Shown here: positions 14,696-25,833 of the stretch, one piece after another
How positions within the stretch are numbered: the first letter of the stretch is position 1
How the letters are laid out: the number at the start of each line of letters is the position of its first letter
Source of the DNA: Geobacter sp.
Lineage (GTDB): Bacteria > Desulfobacterota > Desulfuromonadia > Geobacterales > DSM-12255
NCBI GenBank assembly: GCA_009684525.1
Contig: WKKR01000001.1
Location: 1,355,614-1,419,613 of the forward strand
Length of the DNA stretch: 64,000 nucleotides
Direction of reading: 5' to 3'
The notes under the pieces: model-generated
The model's input: the letters and a program-made list of their open reading frames with translations, nothing else
Told to the model about the DNA's origin: nothing
Database searches by the model: none
Position numbers and translations under genes: made by a program

Positions 14696-14722
14696 ATATC
14701 GACCGGGTATGCATAAACTTTA
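14696..14722 (-). promoter_or_regulatory. Sigma-28 (FliA)-type promoter of flgM
   Basis: Read on the minus strand this is TAAAGTTT, 11 nt, GTCGATAT. The FliA consensus is TAAAGTTT-N11-GCCGATAA. The -35 block is perfect, the spacing exact and 6 of 8 bases match at -10. It lies about 38 nt upstream of the FlgM-like start. Confidence 0.75.
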
Positions 14723-14735
14723 GTAAAAATTTGCT

Positions 14736-15386
14736 TTACCATCGGATTGGCAGTGTCAGTAGCTCACGGAAACTGTCGATGTGCCAATCCGCGCCCTGCA
14801 AAGCATCGAGCTCGCCATACCCGTAGGTGCAGGCAATGGTCCTGACCCCTGCAGCTCTTCCGGCGGCGATGTCGTTGATGCTGTCACCCACCATGACCGT
14901 ATCCGCCGTATCCCGATTGAATTGCCTCATCACGTGGAGCAGCGGTTCCGGCGACGGCTTCCGGGCCGGGAATGAATCTGCACCATACACCGCCTCGAAA
15001 TGACCGGCTAACCCCAGCACTTCCAGAAGGGTCCTGCAGAAAGATGCATCCTTGTTGGATACGAGCGTCATGGTCACACCCCGCTCCTTCAGGAGCGTGA
15101 GGGTTTCGGCAACACCGGGATACAGGGTGGTCTGATCGGCTATATGCGCCGCATTGTAGGCAAGGAACAGATCCAGCCCTTTCCGGATATCGTGCTCTTC
15201 GGCACCGGGCAAAGCCTGTTCCACCAGTCGACGCGCCCCTTGCCCGACCAGCTTCTGGACCTGCTTTCTGACCAGATGCGGCCGGTCGAATGCCGACAGC
15301 ATGTGATTGACCGCTTCGGTCAGGTCGTCGAGGGAATCGATGAGTGTGCCGTCAAGGTCGAATATGATCAGTGTACCGTTTGCCAT
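14736..15386 (-). CDS. gph: Phosphoglycolate phosphatase-like HAD hydrolase
   Basis: This is a HAD-superfamily phosphatase, likely hydrolysing 2-phosphoglycolate. Motif I is FDLDGTLID (residues 8-16), motif II is VSNKD, and motif III/IV is the Lys of ARKPSPEP plus MVGDSINDI. The helical cap lies between motifs I and II. Length (216 residues) is usual. The ATG at 15386 is preferred over an in-frame TTG at 15404. Substrate specificity among Gph/PpaX-type enzymes cannot be fixed from sequence. Confidence 0.85.
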   Translation of the reverse strand: MANGTLIIFDLDGTLIDSLDDLTEAVNHMLSAFDRPHLVRKQVQKLVGQGARRLVEQALPGAEEHDIRKGLDLFLAYNAAHIADQTTLYPGVAETLTLLKERGVTMTLVSNKDASFCRTLLEVLGLAGHFEAVYGADSFPARKPSPEPLLHVMRQFNRDTADTVMVGDSINDIAAGRAAGVRTIACTYGYGELDALQGADWHIDSFRELLTLPIRW

Positions 15387-15453
15387 GGTTCCTATCAGAA
15401 ACAAAGGGGATATTCTTGCGAACGCCCCTTTTGATCCTCTCTCTGCAGAAATC

Positions 15454-17016
15454 CTACTCCCACTCTATGGTGGCGGGAGGCTTGCTCGAAATGTCGTAGA
15501 CCACCCGGTTGACCCCTTTGACCTCGTTGATGATCCGGTTGCTGATGCGGGCCATGTCTTCATAGGGGAGCGGGTACCAGCCGGCAGTCATGAAGTCCTT
15601 GGTCTCAACCGCGCGCAGGGCAATGACAAACTCGTAGGTGCGTCCGTCCCCCATGACACCGACGCTCCTGACAGGAAGAAATACTGCAAAAGCCTGGCTG
15701 ATCTTGTCGTAGTGGCCAGACGCATAGAGCTCTTCAATGTAGATGGCATCGGCGCGACGGAGGATATCCGCATATTCCTTCACCACCTCACCGAGAATCC
15801 TGACGCCGAGCCCCGGTCCCGGGAAGGGGTGTCGCCAGACCATCTGGTGCGGCAGACCGAGTTCCTCGCCGATGGCCCGCACCTCGTCCTTGAACAGCTC
15901 CCGCAGAGGTTCGAGCAGCTTCAGCTTCATATGCTCGGGAAGCCCCCCCACGTTGTGGTGGCTCTTGATATTGTGCGCCTTACCGGTCTTGGCGCCTGCC
16001 GACTCAATGACGTCGGGATAGATCGTTCCCTGCGCCAACCAGCGGGCATCGGTAATTCCGCCAGCCTCCTCCTCGAAGATCTCCACGAAGAGATTCCCGA
16101 TGACCTTGCGCTTCCGCTCGGGATCGGTGATGCCCGCCAGTGCATCGAGAAAACGCGACTCGGCATCGACGCGCACCACCTTTACACCCAGGTTGTCGGC
16201 AAAGGTGGCCATGACCTGGTCCCCTTCCCCCAGGCGTAACAGGCCGTTATCGACAAAGACGCAGGTAAGCTGACCACCGATGGCACGGTGGATAAGGGCA
16301 GCAGCTACCGAGGAATCGACGCCGCCTGAAAGCCCGAGGATGACCCGGTCCGTCCCGACCTGGGTCCTGATACGGCTGATGGCATCCTCGATGATATGAC
16401 CCGGAGTCCATTGCCCGGAGCAACCGCAGACTTTCCGAACAAAGGTGTCGATGAGGATCTCGCCACGGGGGGTATGATTGACCTCCGGATGGAACTGTAC
16501 CCCGTACAGGCGCCTGGCAACATCCTGGATGGCGCAGACCGGCGCATTGGACGTCTGAGCCACCACCTCGAAGCCTGCCGGGACCTGGGCCACGTGATCG
16601 CCGTGGCTCATCCAGACCGAGCTCTTCCCCTCGACAAAGAAGCTATCGAAGAGCGGCCCCGGCACCCCGCAGGCGTGAAGATCGGCATGTCCGAACTCCC
16701 GTTTCCCGGCAGGGACAACGGTGCCTCCATAGTGCCGGCTCATCAGCTGCATGCCGTAGCAGATCCCCAGTACCGGCACCCCCAGCTCGAACAGCGCCTC
16801 TTCAACCGCGGGCGCACCCTCTTCATAAACCGATTTGGGTCCCCCGGAAAGGATGATGCCTGCAGGTGCAAAGGCACGGATGGCTGCCAGGTCCATGTCA
16901 AAGGGATGAAGCTCGCAATAGACATGGGCCTCGCGCACCCGCCGGGCAATGAGCTGGGTATACTGGGACCCGAAGTCGAGAATGAGGATCTTTTCGCCGT
17001 GGATATCGGTGGACAT
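15454..17016 (-). CDS. guaA: GMP synthase (glutamine-hydrolysing)
   Basis: The enzyme amidates XMP to GMP using glutamine, the last step of guanine nucleotide synthesis. The 520-residue product has an N-terminal class I amidotransferase domain with the nucleophile in GICYGMQLM and a FHPEV His/Glu pair. It then has the ATP-pyrophosphatase loop LSGGVDSSV and a dimerisation domain ending KPPATIEWE. Length is typical. It lies 2 nt after the guaB stop and forms a guaBA operon. Confidence 0.97.
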   Translation of the reverse strand: MSTDIHGEKILILDFGSQYTQLIARRVREAHVYCELHPFDMDLAAIRAFAPAGIILSGGPKSVYEEGAPAVEEALFELGVPVLGICYGMQLMSRHYGGTVVPAGKREFGHADLHACGVPGPLFDSFFVEGKSSVWMSHGDHVAQVPAGFEVVAQTSNAPVCAIQDVARRLYGVQFHPEVNHTPRGEILIDTFVRKVCGCSGQWTPGHIIEDAISRIRTQVGTDRVILGLSGGVDSSVAAALIHRAIGGQLTCVFVDNGLLRLGEGDQVMATFADNLGVKVVRVDAESRFLDALAGITDPERKRKVIGNLFVEIFEEEAGGITDARWLAQGTIYPDVIESAGAKTGKAHNIKSHHNVGGLPEHMKLKLLEPLRELFKDEVRAIGEELGLPHQMVWRHPFPGPGLGVRILGEVVKEYADILRRADAIYIEELYASGHYDKISQAFAVFLPVRSVGVMGDGRTYEFVIALRAVETKDFMTAGWYPLPYEDMARISNRIINEVKGVNRVVYDISSKPPATIEWE

Positions 17017-17018
17017 GG

Positions 17019-18515
<1,497 letters not shown>

Positions 18516-18525
18516 TTAACCGATG

Positions 18526-18554
18526 AAGTTAGTACAGGTAGAATGGCAAGTCAA
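18526..18554 (-). promoter_or_regulatory. Sigma-70-type promoter of guaBA
   Basis: Leftward TTGACT (18549-18554), 17 nt spacer, TAACTT (18526-18531). It lies 35 nt before the guaB start. Confidence 0.6.
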
Positions 18555-18632
18555 GCCAAAAGGGGTTCATAAACATGAATACACCACTAGACAGGGCGAG
18601 CCCCACCCTGGCCGAATGCTACGCCGCAGTCC

Positions 18633-19703
18633 TCAGACAGGAATGAAGAGCTTTTTGTCGGTAATGCGGTACAGGGTTGCGGTTATGAGTTTGACGGCAT
18701 GATCGAGGTCGCCCAGATCGAGAACCTCTACCGGGGTGTGCATGTAACGAAGCGGAATCTTCACCAGTGCGGTGGCCACGCCGTTGCGGGAGATCTGCAT
18801 GACATTGGCGTCCGTACCGGTTGCCCGGGGGATACCGGAAAACTGCACCGGTATCTTCAGCTCGGCCGCTGTCGAGGCGAGCAGATCGAACAGTGCGGGG
18901 TTGATATTGGCCCCTCGCGGCAGCACCGGACCCTTGCCGAGTTTCACGTCGCCATTGTGCTTCTTTTCCACGTCGGGCTGGTCAGTGGCAAAATCGACCT
19001 CAACACAGATGCCGACATCCGGATTGACCGTGTAGCTGCTGGTGGTACCGCCACGCAGACCGATCTCCTCCTGCACCGACGAGACACCATAGAGATCCAC
19101 CGGCAGCCGCTTCCGGGCTGCGGCAACCTGGCGGAGCACCTCGGCCACCACGAAGCTCCCGGCCTTGTCATCGAAACCGCGCGAGGTCACCCGGTTGCCG
19201 TGCAGGCGTTCCAGTATCCCGGCAAAGGTCACCGGGTCCCCGATACGGACGAGATTTTCCGCTTCCTTCCTGTCGACAGCGCCGATATCGATGTACTGGT
19301 TCTCCAGCTTGGTCACCGAATCCCGGTCCTTGGCCTCCATGAGGTGGATCGGCTTGCGCCCGATGACACCGGCAACGGCGCCGGTTCCGCTGTGCACGGT
19401 CACCCGCTGCCCCGGCGTCAGATGGGCATCCACGCCGCCAATGGCGCCGAAGCAGAGAAAGCCGTTGTCATCGATGTAGCGGACCTGCAGGCCGATCTCG
19501 TCGGAATGCCCGACCAGCATCACCCTTGGGCGCTCCGCCCCTTTTCCCTCGATGCAGCCATAGACATTGCCCAGCACATCACTGGTAACCGCGGCAAACG
19601 GTTCGATATACGAGCGGAATACCCGCTGGGCTGGCTGCTCGTACCCCGACGGGCTGGGTGCCGCCACCAGACTGGATAGAAATGCAAACGACTCTGTGCG
19701 CAT
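18633..19703 (-). CDS. M42-family metallo-aminopeptidase
   Basis: This is a probable cytosolic dinuclear-metal aminopeptidase of the TET/glutamyl-aminopeptidase group. The 356-residue product has the M42 metal-ligand motifs MLVGHSDEIG (residues about 62-71), SRGFDDKAGS, SVQEEIGLRGG (catalytic Glu pair), CVEVDFATD and a late His in PLRYMHTPVE. Length is typical. It lies apart from neighbours, between guaB and the DUF151 gene on the same strand. The peptide substrate is unknown. Confidence 0.9.
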   Translation of the reverse strand: MRTESFAFLSSLVAAPSPSGYEQPAQRVFRSYIEPFAAVTSDVLGNVYGCIEGKGAERPRVMLVGHSDEIGLQVRYIDDNGFLCFGAIGGVDAHLTPGQRVTVHSGTGAVAGVIGRKPIHLMEAKDRDSVTKLENQYIDIGAVDRKEAENLVRIGDPVTFAGILERLHGNRVTSRGFDDKAGSFVVAEVLRQVAAARKRLPVDLYGVSSVQEEIGLRGGTTSSYTVNPDVGICVEVDFATDQPDVEKKHNGDVKLGKGPVLPRGANINPALFDLLASTAAELKIPVQFSGIPRATGTDANVMQISRNGVATALVKIPLRYMHTPVEVLDLGDLDHAVKLITATLYRITDKKLFIPV

Positions 19704-19793
19704 CGGCGAGACTCCTCTCGTGCCGGGTTACAGCTCCCGGGCTGTACAGCAGATAAGCGGACGATCAGTCACCCATGCTTCGCCCACCCCGCA

Positions 19794-20294
19794 CTACATG
19801 GGATATTTACCCATCTGGGACGGGTCGAGCCCTTCCAGATAGTCGGCGTATCTTTGCTCGTCGCTTTCGCGAACCACCGCCTCTTCCTGCAGAGAATACT
19901 TGGTAGCCCAGTCCATCAGTCCAGAAGAGACCATGAGCGGGATCTTGTAGGTCAGCGTCAGATTCAGGGCCTCGACGAGATTCACATCGACCCGCAGCTT
20001 CTGGCTGCCGTTTTTCAGCCAGACCGCTGCCGTGACGGAACCCCTCTCGTCACGCTCGACGGTTATCCGGTCGGGCTGCAGACCGACACGCTTGAGCAGG
20101 GCGGTCAAGAAGTCATTCCTCTCCCCCTTGCTGGCCAGGTCATGGCTGATCAGGTCTGCGGCAATGGACACCCCTTCGACGACACTGATCCAGAGGGGAA
20201 CCGTGGTCCCGCCGTCCGCACTCTTGAGCAGCACCACCGGTCTACGGGAAACGGTATCGATGGTAAATCCGTACACGGTCATTTCTTGATACAT
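19794..20294 (-). CDS. Bifunctional nuclease family (DUF151) protein
   Basis: The 166-residue product matches the DUF151/BFN pattern: VYGFTIDTVSRRPVVLLKSA, then VPLWISVVEGVSIAADL, then a helix with LLKRVGLQPDRITVERDE. Some members were reported as nucleases; a role in this organism is not known. A long in-frame extension to 20381 lies upstream, but it overlaps miaB. The start at 20294 follows a plausible ribosome site (AAAGAGG). Confidence 0.85.
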   Translation of the reverse strand: MYQEMTVYGFTIDTVSRRPVVLLKSADGGTTVPLWISVVEGVSIAADLISHDLASKGERNDFLTALLKRVGLQPDRITVERDERGSVTAAVWLKNGSQKLRVDVNLVEALNLTLTYKIPLMVSSGLMDWATKYSLQEEAVVRESDEQRYADYLEGLDPSQMGKYPM

Positions 20295-20314
20295 GCAAAC
20301 CTCTTTGTCATGCT

Positions 20315-21652
20315 TCACGCCGCTTCGCTGTCGACCGCCAGGGTCCCCAGGAGCGAATTCTGATAGCCCTTTGTCATGCATACGTCAACCATGGTACCGA
20401 TGAGGGACGGGTCGCCGGCAAAATTTACCACGCGATTCCCCGATGTCCTGCCGTACAACTGGTCGCCACGCTTGCTCACCCCTTCAACCAGCACCTCGTG
20501 TATCGTGCCGACCAACGCCTCGTTCTGTCTGCGCGTGGCCTTGCGCTGGATATCCTGCAGCAGTTCGAGCCGTTCGCGCTTTTCTTCGTAGGACAGTTCC
20601 TCGGTCAGCCCGGCGGCCAGGGTACCCGGACGCGGCGAATACATGAACGAGAAAAGATCTGCATAGCCGACCTCATTCATGAGCGAAAGCGTCTGGGCAA
20701 AATCATCCGTCGTTTCACCGGGAAAGCCGACGATCATGTCCCCGGTAATGGCGATATCCGGGCGGGCCTGCTTGAGTTCGGCCACCATTGCCAGGTAGTG
20801 CTCGCGGGTGTATCCCCGGTTCATGCCGGCCAGAACCGCATTGCTTCCCGACTGGGCTGGCAGGTGCATATGGGAACAGAGCTTGGGCAGTTCGGCAAAG
20901 CATTGGATGAGTGCCCGATTGAAATCCTTGGGATGTGACGTGGTAAAACGGATCCGTTCGATGCCGGGGATTTCGGATACCATGCGGAGCAGCCCGGCAA
21001 AATCGGGCTCACCCGTGCTCTTGACCCCGTAGGAATTGACATTCTGTCCGAGCAGGGTGATCTCCCTGACGCCATGTTCGGCCATCTGCCGGATCTCGGC
21101 GACGATCTCTCCTGCCCTGCGACTCACCTCGCGACCGCGGACATAGGGGACAATGCAGTACGAGCAGTAATTGTCGCACCCCTGCATGGCCGTCACGAAA
21201 CGGGTCACACCGCCGGGCCGGTCGTCAACCGGAAAGAGGTTGACCCGGGTATCGTTGTCGATGAAATCAACCTCGGCGAGCCGACGCCCCTCTTCGGCAG
21301 CCAGCACGATCTGCGGCAGCCGATGCAGATTGTGCGTGCCGAACACCAGGTCGAGATGCGGCACCCTTTCCAGGAGCCTCTCCCCCTCCTGCTGCGCTAC
21401 GCACCCCCCCACACCGAGCAGCAGTCCCGGTTTTTTCCTCTTCATTCCCACGTAATTGGCGAGATGGGCATAGACCTTTTCCTCTGCCCGGGCTCTGACA
21501 CTGCAGGTGTTCAGTATGATCAGGTCTGCGCGACGCTGGTCGTCGGTCAGCTCGTACCCGATCCGCTGCAGAAGCGCGGCAATCTTTTCCGAATCGCTCA
21601 CATTCATCTGGCAGCCCAGGGTCTGCAGATACAGATATTTGACGGGTACCAT
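20315..21652 (-). CDS. miaB: tRNA-2-methylthio-N6-isopentenyladenosine synthase
   Basis: MiaB is a radical-SAM methylthiotransferase that modifies A37 of tRNAs reading UNN codons. The roughly 445-residue product has the N-terminal UPF0004 domain (LQTLGCQMNVSDSE, with Cys ligands also in NTCSVR and GGCVAQ). The radical-SAM cluster site is CDNYCSYCIVPYVRG, and a C-terminal TRAM domain begins near VGTIHEVLVEG. Length fits. Start choice is uncertain: ATGs at 21676, 21688 and 21724 extend the frame. I chose 21652 because a GAGGAAA-type ribosome site is adjacent. Confidence 0.94.
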   Translation of the reverse strand: MVPVKYLYLQTLGCQMNVSDSEKIAALLQRIGYELTDDQRRADLIILNTCSVRARAEEKVYAHLANYVGMKRKKPGLLLGVGGCVAQQEGERLLERVPHLDLVFGTHNLHRLPQIVLAAEEGRRLAEVDFIDNDTRVNLFPVDDRPGGVTRFVTAMQGCDNYCSYCIVPYVRGREVSRRAGEIVAEIRQMAEHGVREITLLGQNVNSYGVKSTGEPDFAGLLRMVSEIPGIERIRFTTSHPKDFNRALIQCFAELPKLCSHMHLPAQSGSNAVLAGMNRGYTREHYLAMVAELKQARPDIAITGDMIVGFPGETTDDFAQTLSLMNEVGYADLFSFMYSPRPGTLAAGLTEELSYEEKRERLELLQDIQRKATRRQNEALVGTIHEVLVEGVSKRGDQLYGRTSGNRVVNFAGDPSLIGTMVDVCMTKGYQNSLLGTLAVDSEAA

Positions 21653-21724
21653 TTTCCTCAAGTTCGCCTTCTTCATGCCGATAGACATAACGATGTATTT
21701 ATATATAAATATTCTGCCGGGCAT

Positions 21725-22108
21725 TCACTCTGTCCGCTCGCCCGAGAATAAACGCAGATATTACGAAATATGCCGGCCATACGTCAACATGAATTGCCGC
21801 GTAGCCGGGACAATCGCCCGGTCATCCCAGGCCCAGAAGGGGTCCGTCATTTGCCGACCTCCTCCGCTATTGCACGGAGCCACCCAGAATGCCCCAAAGA
21901 TGATATCCTTACAATTAATGATTTTAACCTGTTGGCTTGCAACTTGCATTTATGCAGATATTTCTATATGCGCATTTTTAGCTTGACACAGCCAAAAGTA
22001 ATTGTATATTTTAATAAATTTGCCTTAACCAGCCTTCTGGAACTACCGAGAATCACTGACTGACAAGCAGGACAACCAGCACCAACATCCAGACCCAAAG
22101 GAGGAACA
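21725..22108 (+). promoter_or_regulatory. Intergenic region with the porin promoter
   Basis: This 384-nt gap separates divergent miaB and the porin gene. TTGACA (21983-21988), a 16-nt spacer and TATATT (22005-22010) make a strong sigma-70-type promoter for the porin, about 90 nt before its start, with AAAGGAGG before the ATG. I see no credible gene in the rest. Confidence 0.65.
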
Positions 22109-23815
22109 ATGAACTCAATCGGAAAGAAATTCGTATCGGCAGCTCTGCTGACAGGGCTTGCACTGCCTGCATCCGCGCTTGCCGCGGACGAAGTGCAGCA
22201 GAAGCTCGATGCACTGCAGAAGGAGATGGACTCCCTCAAACTGCAGGTGAAGAAGAACGAGGACAAGTCCATGGAGAAGTGGCTCACCATCGGTGGCGAC
22301 TACCGTTTCCGGATCGATTCTCTCAGGGGCGAAACCAAGGCATTTACCAGCGCACAGGGTATGTTCAAGTGGATGGGAGCAAATGCTTTGGTTTCCGTTG
22401 ATGGAGCCCCCTTTGGCTTACCGGCAGGTACATATCCCGCAGGGCAAATCCTTTCTAGTGCTGCGTATCAAATGAGCAATATCAAGACCTATAGTGCTGC
22501 TGCTGCCGCTGCGCCAACCTTTGCCGGCATGCTGAACAACCTGGCCGCTGCGCAGGCAGCTGCGGGTGCAACCCCGATGAACTTCGCTATCCCGGCAGGA
22601 AAACCGAGTAACGACACCCTCTACACCAACCGCTTCGGTCTCGACCTGCACGCCAAGGCGACCCAGAACGTCACCGTCAACGTCAGGATGCTCGCCTACA
22701 AGACCTTTGGTTCCAACGACGATACTGCCGTGACCGGCAGCGGCGGCACCCCCTACTTTGCCGACCGGGTTGGCGCCTTCGACGGCACCCTCGGCCATAT
22801 CCCCTCCAGCGACTACCTCAACCTCGACCGTGGCTATGTAACCTGGTCGAACATTGCCGACCAGCCGATCTGGTTCTCCGTCGGCCGCCGCCCCTCCACC
22901 AACGGCATCCCCGAGCACCTGCGCCTCAACAACGAGCGCCCGGGTAACGGCGGCACTCCGGCTCTGCTGGTCGATTACGCCTTTGACGGCATGACAATCG
23001 GCTATGCCCCCGACATCGAGATGCTGCCCGGCGCCTACGCCAAGGTCTGCTATGGCCGCGGCTTCGAAAGCGGCGTCGATAACGGCAACAGCCTCAAAGA
23101 CACCGACATGCTCGGCATCGCCGTCATCCCGGTCGATACCGATCCGCTCCGCGTCCACTTCCAGTGGAACCGCGGTTTCAACATCTTCGACTTCCCGACC
23201 ATGGACAACACCTATTTCGGCAACACCTCACCCTCCATCGACCTGGGCGACATCGACTGGTACGGCACCGGTATCCTGAGCAACCTGAAGAAGGTCGGCC
23301 CGGGCAACCTGAACCTGTTCGGCGAGTTCGGTCTGAGCGTGACCCATCCGAACCAGAACGTCTCAGCCAATGCCGGCTTTGAAGGCCTGATGACCGGCTC
23401 GTTCATGAACCCCGAAGCTCCGAAATCCAAGACCGGCTGGGCAGCCTATGTCGGCGCCCGTTACGATTACGAGCCGACCAAGACCAAGCTCGGCTTCGAA
23501 TACAACCACGGCTCGAAAGACTGGATCACCTTTGCACCTGCAGCAGACGACATGTGGACCTCGAAGGTCGGCACCCGCGGCGACGTGTACGAAACCTACC
23601 TGATCCAGGAACTGAACCTGAAACCGATCTCCTCTTACCTCTCAAAGGTCTTCTTCAAGGTCGGTTACCAGTACTACAACTTTGACTACACCGGCAGCAA
23701 CAACTGGGTCGGCGCACCGGTCAAGATCGACGATATCAAGGCAAGCGACGTGCTGCTCATGACCCCGCTCAAAAACGCCCAGAATATCTACGGCACCTTC
23801 GAGGTTAAATTTTAG
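22109..23815 (+). CDS. Outer-membrane porin-like protein (DUF3373 type)
   Basis: The product has 568 residues. The signal peptide ends near ALAADE (residue 26). A short coiled coil follows (VQQKLDALQKEMDSLKLQVK, residues 29-48), then a long beta-rich domain with GGDYRFRIDSLRG, a FSVGRRPS segment and alternating aromatic strands. The chain ends in the terminal aromatic pattern GTFEVKF of beta barrels. This resembles DUF3373-type Geobacter porins. The octaheme cytochrome downstream suggests a place in an outer-membrane electron conduit, which is an inference. Confidence 0.8.
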   Translation: MNSIGKKFVSAALLTGLALPASALAADEVQQKLDALQKEMDSLKLQVKKNEDKSMEKWLTIGGDYRFRIDSLRGETKAFTSAQGMFKWMGANALVSVDGAPFGLPAGTYPAGQILSSAAYQMSNIKTYSAAAAAAPTFAGMLNNLAAAQAAAGATPMNFAIPAGKPSNDTLYTNRFGLDLHAKATQNVTVNVRMLAYKTFGSNDDTAVTGSGGTPYFADRVGAFDGTLGHIPSSDYLNLDRGYVTWSNIADQPIWFSVGRRPSTNGIPEHLRLNNERPGNGGTPALLVDYAFDGMTIGYAPDIEMLPGAYAKVCYGRGFESGVDNGNSLKDTDMLGIAVIPVDTDPLRVHFQWNRGFNIFDFPTMDNTYFGNTSPSIDLGDIDWYGTGILSNLKKVGPGNLNLFGEFGLSVTHPNQNVSANAGFEGLMTGSFMNPEAPKSKTGWAAYVGARYDYEPTKTKLGFEYNHGSKDWITFAPAADDMWTSKVGTRGDVYETYLIQELNLKPISSYLSKVFFKVGYQYYNFDYTGSNNWVGAPVKIDDIKASDVLLMTPLKNAQNIYGTFEVKF

Positions 23816-23855
23816 TATTGATATATATTGCAGGTTATATTATTGTTAAGCAAGT

Positions 23856-23878
23856 GAGAGGGGCGAAACGCCCCTCTC
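23856..23878 (+). terminator. Terminator after the porin gene
   Basis: GAGAGGGGCG-AAA-CGCCCCTCTC is a perfect 10-bp stem with a GAAA-like loop, 40 nt after the porin stop and followed by a short pyrimidine run. Confidence 0.7.
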
Positions 23879-23969
23879 CTTTCGTGCGGCAACAGAGGCG
23901 TTGCTTGCATCGCGGCGAAAACCTGGTAGCATTAGGCAGTACTAACAACCCAAGCAAAGGAGTGCGACG

Positions 23970-24296
23970 ATGAAAAGAGTAGTTTCGGTGATGGTTCTGG
24001 TTGCAGTGGTTGCCCTGGGGGTTCTTTCCTTCAGCCAGGTAGCCTCTGCCGAAGAAGTGAAAATGGTCGGTGTCATCACTAAGATCGAAATGGCAGCCAA
24101 AGATGCCACTACCGCAACCGTAACCCTCAAAGACTCGAAAACCGAAGCGCAGGCAGTCGTTATCGTGAACGACGATGAAACCCTCGATAAGTTCAAGGAC
24201 CACCGCATTGTCGAAGGAGACGAGATCCGCGTCAAATACGAAAACAAGGACGGCAAGAACGTCAGCAAATATTTTAGAAAAACTGCCGGCTGCTGA
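23970..24296 (+). CDS. Small exported protein of unknown function
   Basis: The product has 108 residues, with a signal peptide (MKRVVSVMVLVAVVALGVLS; cleavage after ASA, about residue 27). A mature domain of about 80 residues follows, rich in beta strands and charge (VGVITKIEMAAKD, TVTLKDSKTEAQAVVIVND, GDEIRVKYEN). The pattern suggests an OB-like fold, like small DUF5666-type domains. It ends TAGC. AAAGGAG precedes the start. It sits between a porin and a cytochrome, but terminators on both sides suggest separate transcripts. Confidence 0.72.
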   Translation: MKRVVSVMVLVAVVALGVLSFSQVASAEEVKMVGVITKIEMAAKDATTATVTLKDSKTEAQAVVIVNDDETLDKFKDHRIVEGDEIRVKYENKDGKNVSKYFRKTAGC

Positions 24297-24320
24297 CACA
24301 CATTGGCCAGGAAATGAGTA

Positions 24321-24353
24321 TGCAGCCTGTTGAAGCTCCGGGCTGCATTTTTT
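24321..24353 (+). terminator. Rho-independent terminator
   Basis: TGCAGCC...GGCTGCA stem (24321-24327 with 24341-24347) followed by six T residues, 24 nt after the small exported protein gene. Confidence 0.75.
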
Positions 24354-24431
24354 CCCACTAAATACATTCGTTTATTTATATATTTTATTTATTAGTATAT
24401 TCAACACATCTTATACATTACGAGGTAGCTG

Positions 24432-25808
24432 ATGAACACACGCCGCATTATTGCCGCAGGACTGGTTATGGGTACCTTCCTGGCTTGCCGGGCCTTTGCC
24501 GTCGAGCACAAAGAGGGAAGTGAATACATCGAGAAAAATGGCTACGACGGGCCAAAAACCTGTGAAGTCTGTCATCCGGGTACTGCTGCCAATTTCCTGA
24601 AAACCGTGCACTGGACCCATGAGTCCAAGGTCGACAATGTCGAGAATCTCGACCCGGCCAAGGAATATGGCATGAAGAACCGTATCTACACCATGTGCAA
24701 CGGCAATGACATCGTCAACAATCTGAAGGAGATCCCGAAAAACGTTGTAGGTAAAACCAAATTTTCAGGCTGCAACACCTGCCATCCCGGCAACCACCTT
24801 CTGAATGTTGGCAGCACCGGTCCTGAAGCTGAACAGGCCATCGACTGCCTGGTCTGTCACTCGACCAGTTACGATTTCAGGACCCGTAAACCGTTCAAGA
24901 ACGAAAAAGGCGAAGTCGTCCTTGGTCAGGACAGGAGCAAGAAAGCTGCTCTTGGGATTGGCAAGCCGACCGTAAGGAACTGCATGGTCTGCCACGAAGC
25001 AGCAGGTGGCGGCGTCTATGTGAAAAGAGGCTTTGCCTTTAACAAGGAAAACGATGTACATGCGGCCAAGGGAATGGTCTGCGTCGACTGCCATAAGGCG
25101 ACCGACCACCGTATCCCCACCGGCTACGACCCGAACAACTGGGCCAATGACGGTATCCGTATCTCCTGTGACGATGCCTCTTGCCATGGCAGCAAACCGC
25201 ACAAGGATGCCGATCTTAACCGGCACACTGCACGTATCGCCTGCCAGACCTGCCACATCCCCCGTACCGGAGGCGCCTTGGCAAAAGACTTCACCGTCTG
25301 GGAACAGGGTCCCGACAAATTCTACGAACCGACCACCCTGAAGCGTGAAGCCAATGAAAACGCCCCGGTCTACGCATGGTACAACAAAACCGTGCGCAAC
25401 CTCCCCGACTTCATCGGCCCCAAAGGGTTGCGGGGAGATGCCGCGAGCAAGATCTATCCTTTCAAGATATTCCAGGGCAAAGCATTCTTCGACAAAAAGA
25501 CCGGCAATCTTCTCTCCATGGACTTTGCCCCCCCCATGGCAACCGGCGACACTCTTGCCGGCGTAGCCTCTGCTGCCAAAACCCTGGGGCTCAAGGATTA
25601 CGAACCGGTCCCCGGTTGGCAGACTATTTATTTCGGCAGCAACCACCTGGTCACCAAGACCAAGGCCCTTTCATGCACGAACTGCCACGTACCTAACGGC
25701 ATTCTCAACTTCAGGGAACTGGGGTATACTGACCGTGAAGTCATCAAGCTGACATCACCGGAACTCTACCTGAAGAAGCTGGTGGAAAAACAAAAAGAAG
25801 AGTGGTAG
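24432..25808 (+). CDS. Octaheme c-type cytochrome
   Basis: The 458-residue exported protein has a signal peptide ending near AFAVEHK. Seven CXXCH heme sites are visible (CEVCH, CNTCH, CLVCH, CMVCH, CVDCH, CQTCH, CTNCH), plus an unusual CDDASCH (CX4CH) between the fifth and sixth. Extra histidines between sites could be distal ligands. It probably carries electrons in the periplasm or at the outer membrane. It is not an obvious OmcB/OmaB-type protein and the closest named family is unclear to me. It is followed by a strong terminator. Confidence 0.88.
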   Translation: MNTRRIIAAGLVMGTFLACRAFAVEHKEGSEYIEKNGYDGPKTCEVCHPGTAANFLKTVHWTHESKVDNVENLDPAKEYGMKNRIYTMCNGNDIVNNLKEIPKNVVGKTKFSGCNTCHPGNHLLNVGSTGPEAEQAIDCLVCHSTSYDFRTRKPFKNEKGEVVLGQDRSKKAALGIGKPTVRNCMVCHEAAGGGVYVKRGFAFNKENDVHAAKGMVCVDCHKATDHRIPTGYDPNNWANDGIRISCDDASCHGSKPHKDADLNRHTARIACQTCHIPRTGGALAKDFTVWEQGPDKFYEPTTLKREANENAPVYAWYNKTVRNLPDFIGPKGLRGDAASKIYPFKIFQGKAFFDKKTGNLLSMDFAPPMATGDTLAGVASAAKTLGLKDYEPVPGWQTIYFGSNHLVTKTKALSCTNCHVPNGILNFRELGYTDREVIKLTSPELYLKKLVEKQKEEW

Positions 25809-25833
25809 TATTCGCTGTTGCAGCATTTCATGA

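Noticed and set aside
18575..18646. 23-codon ORF between guaB and the M42 gene
   Set aside because: No conservation evidence and it runs into the next gene's end; too little support to call.
18699..19679. 326-codon frame opposite the M42 peptidase gene
   Set aside because: Antisense shadow; composition low in normal protein features and the opposite strand is clearly coding.
21761..21949. Short leftward ORF upstream of miaB
   Set aside because: No ribosome site and no family pattern; likely random frame in an intergenic region.
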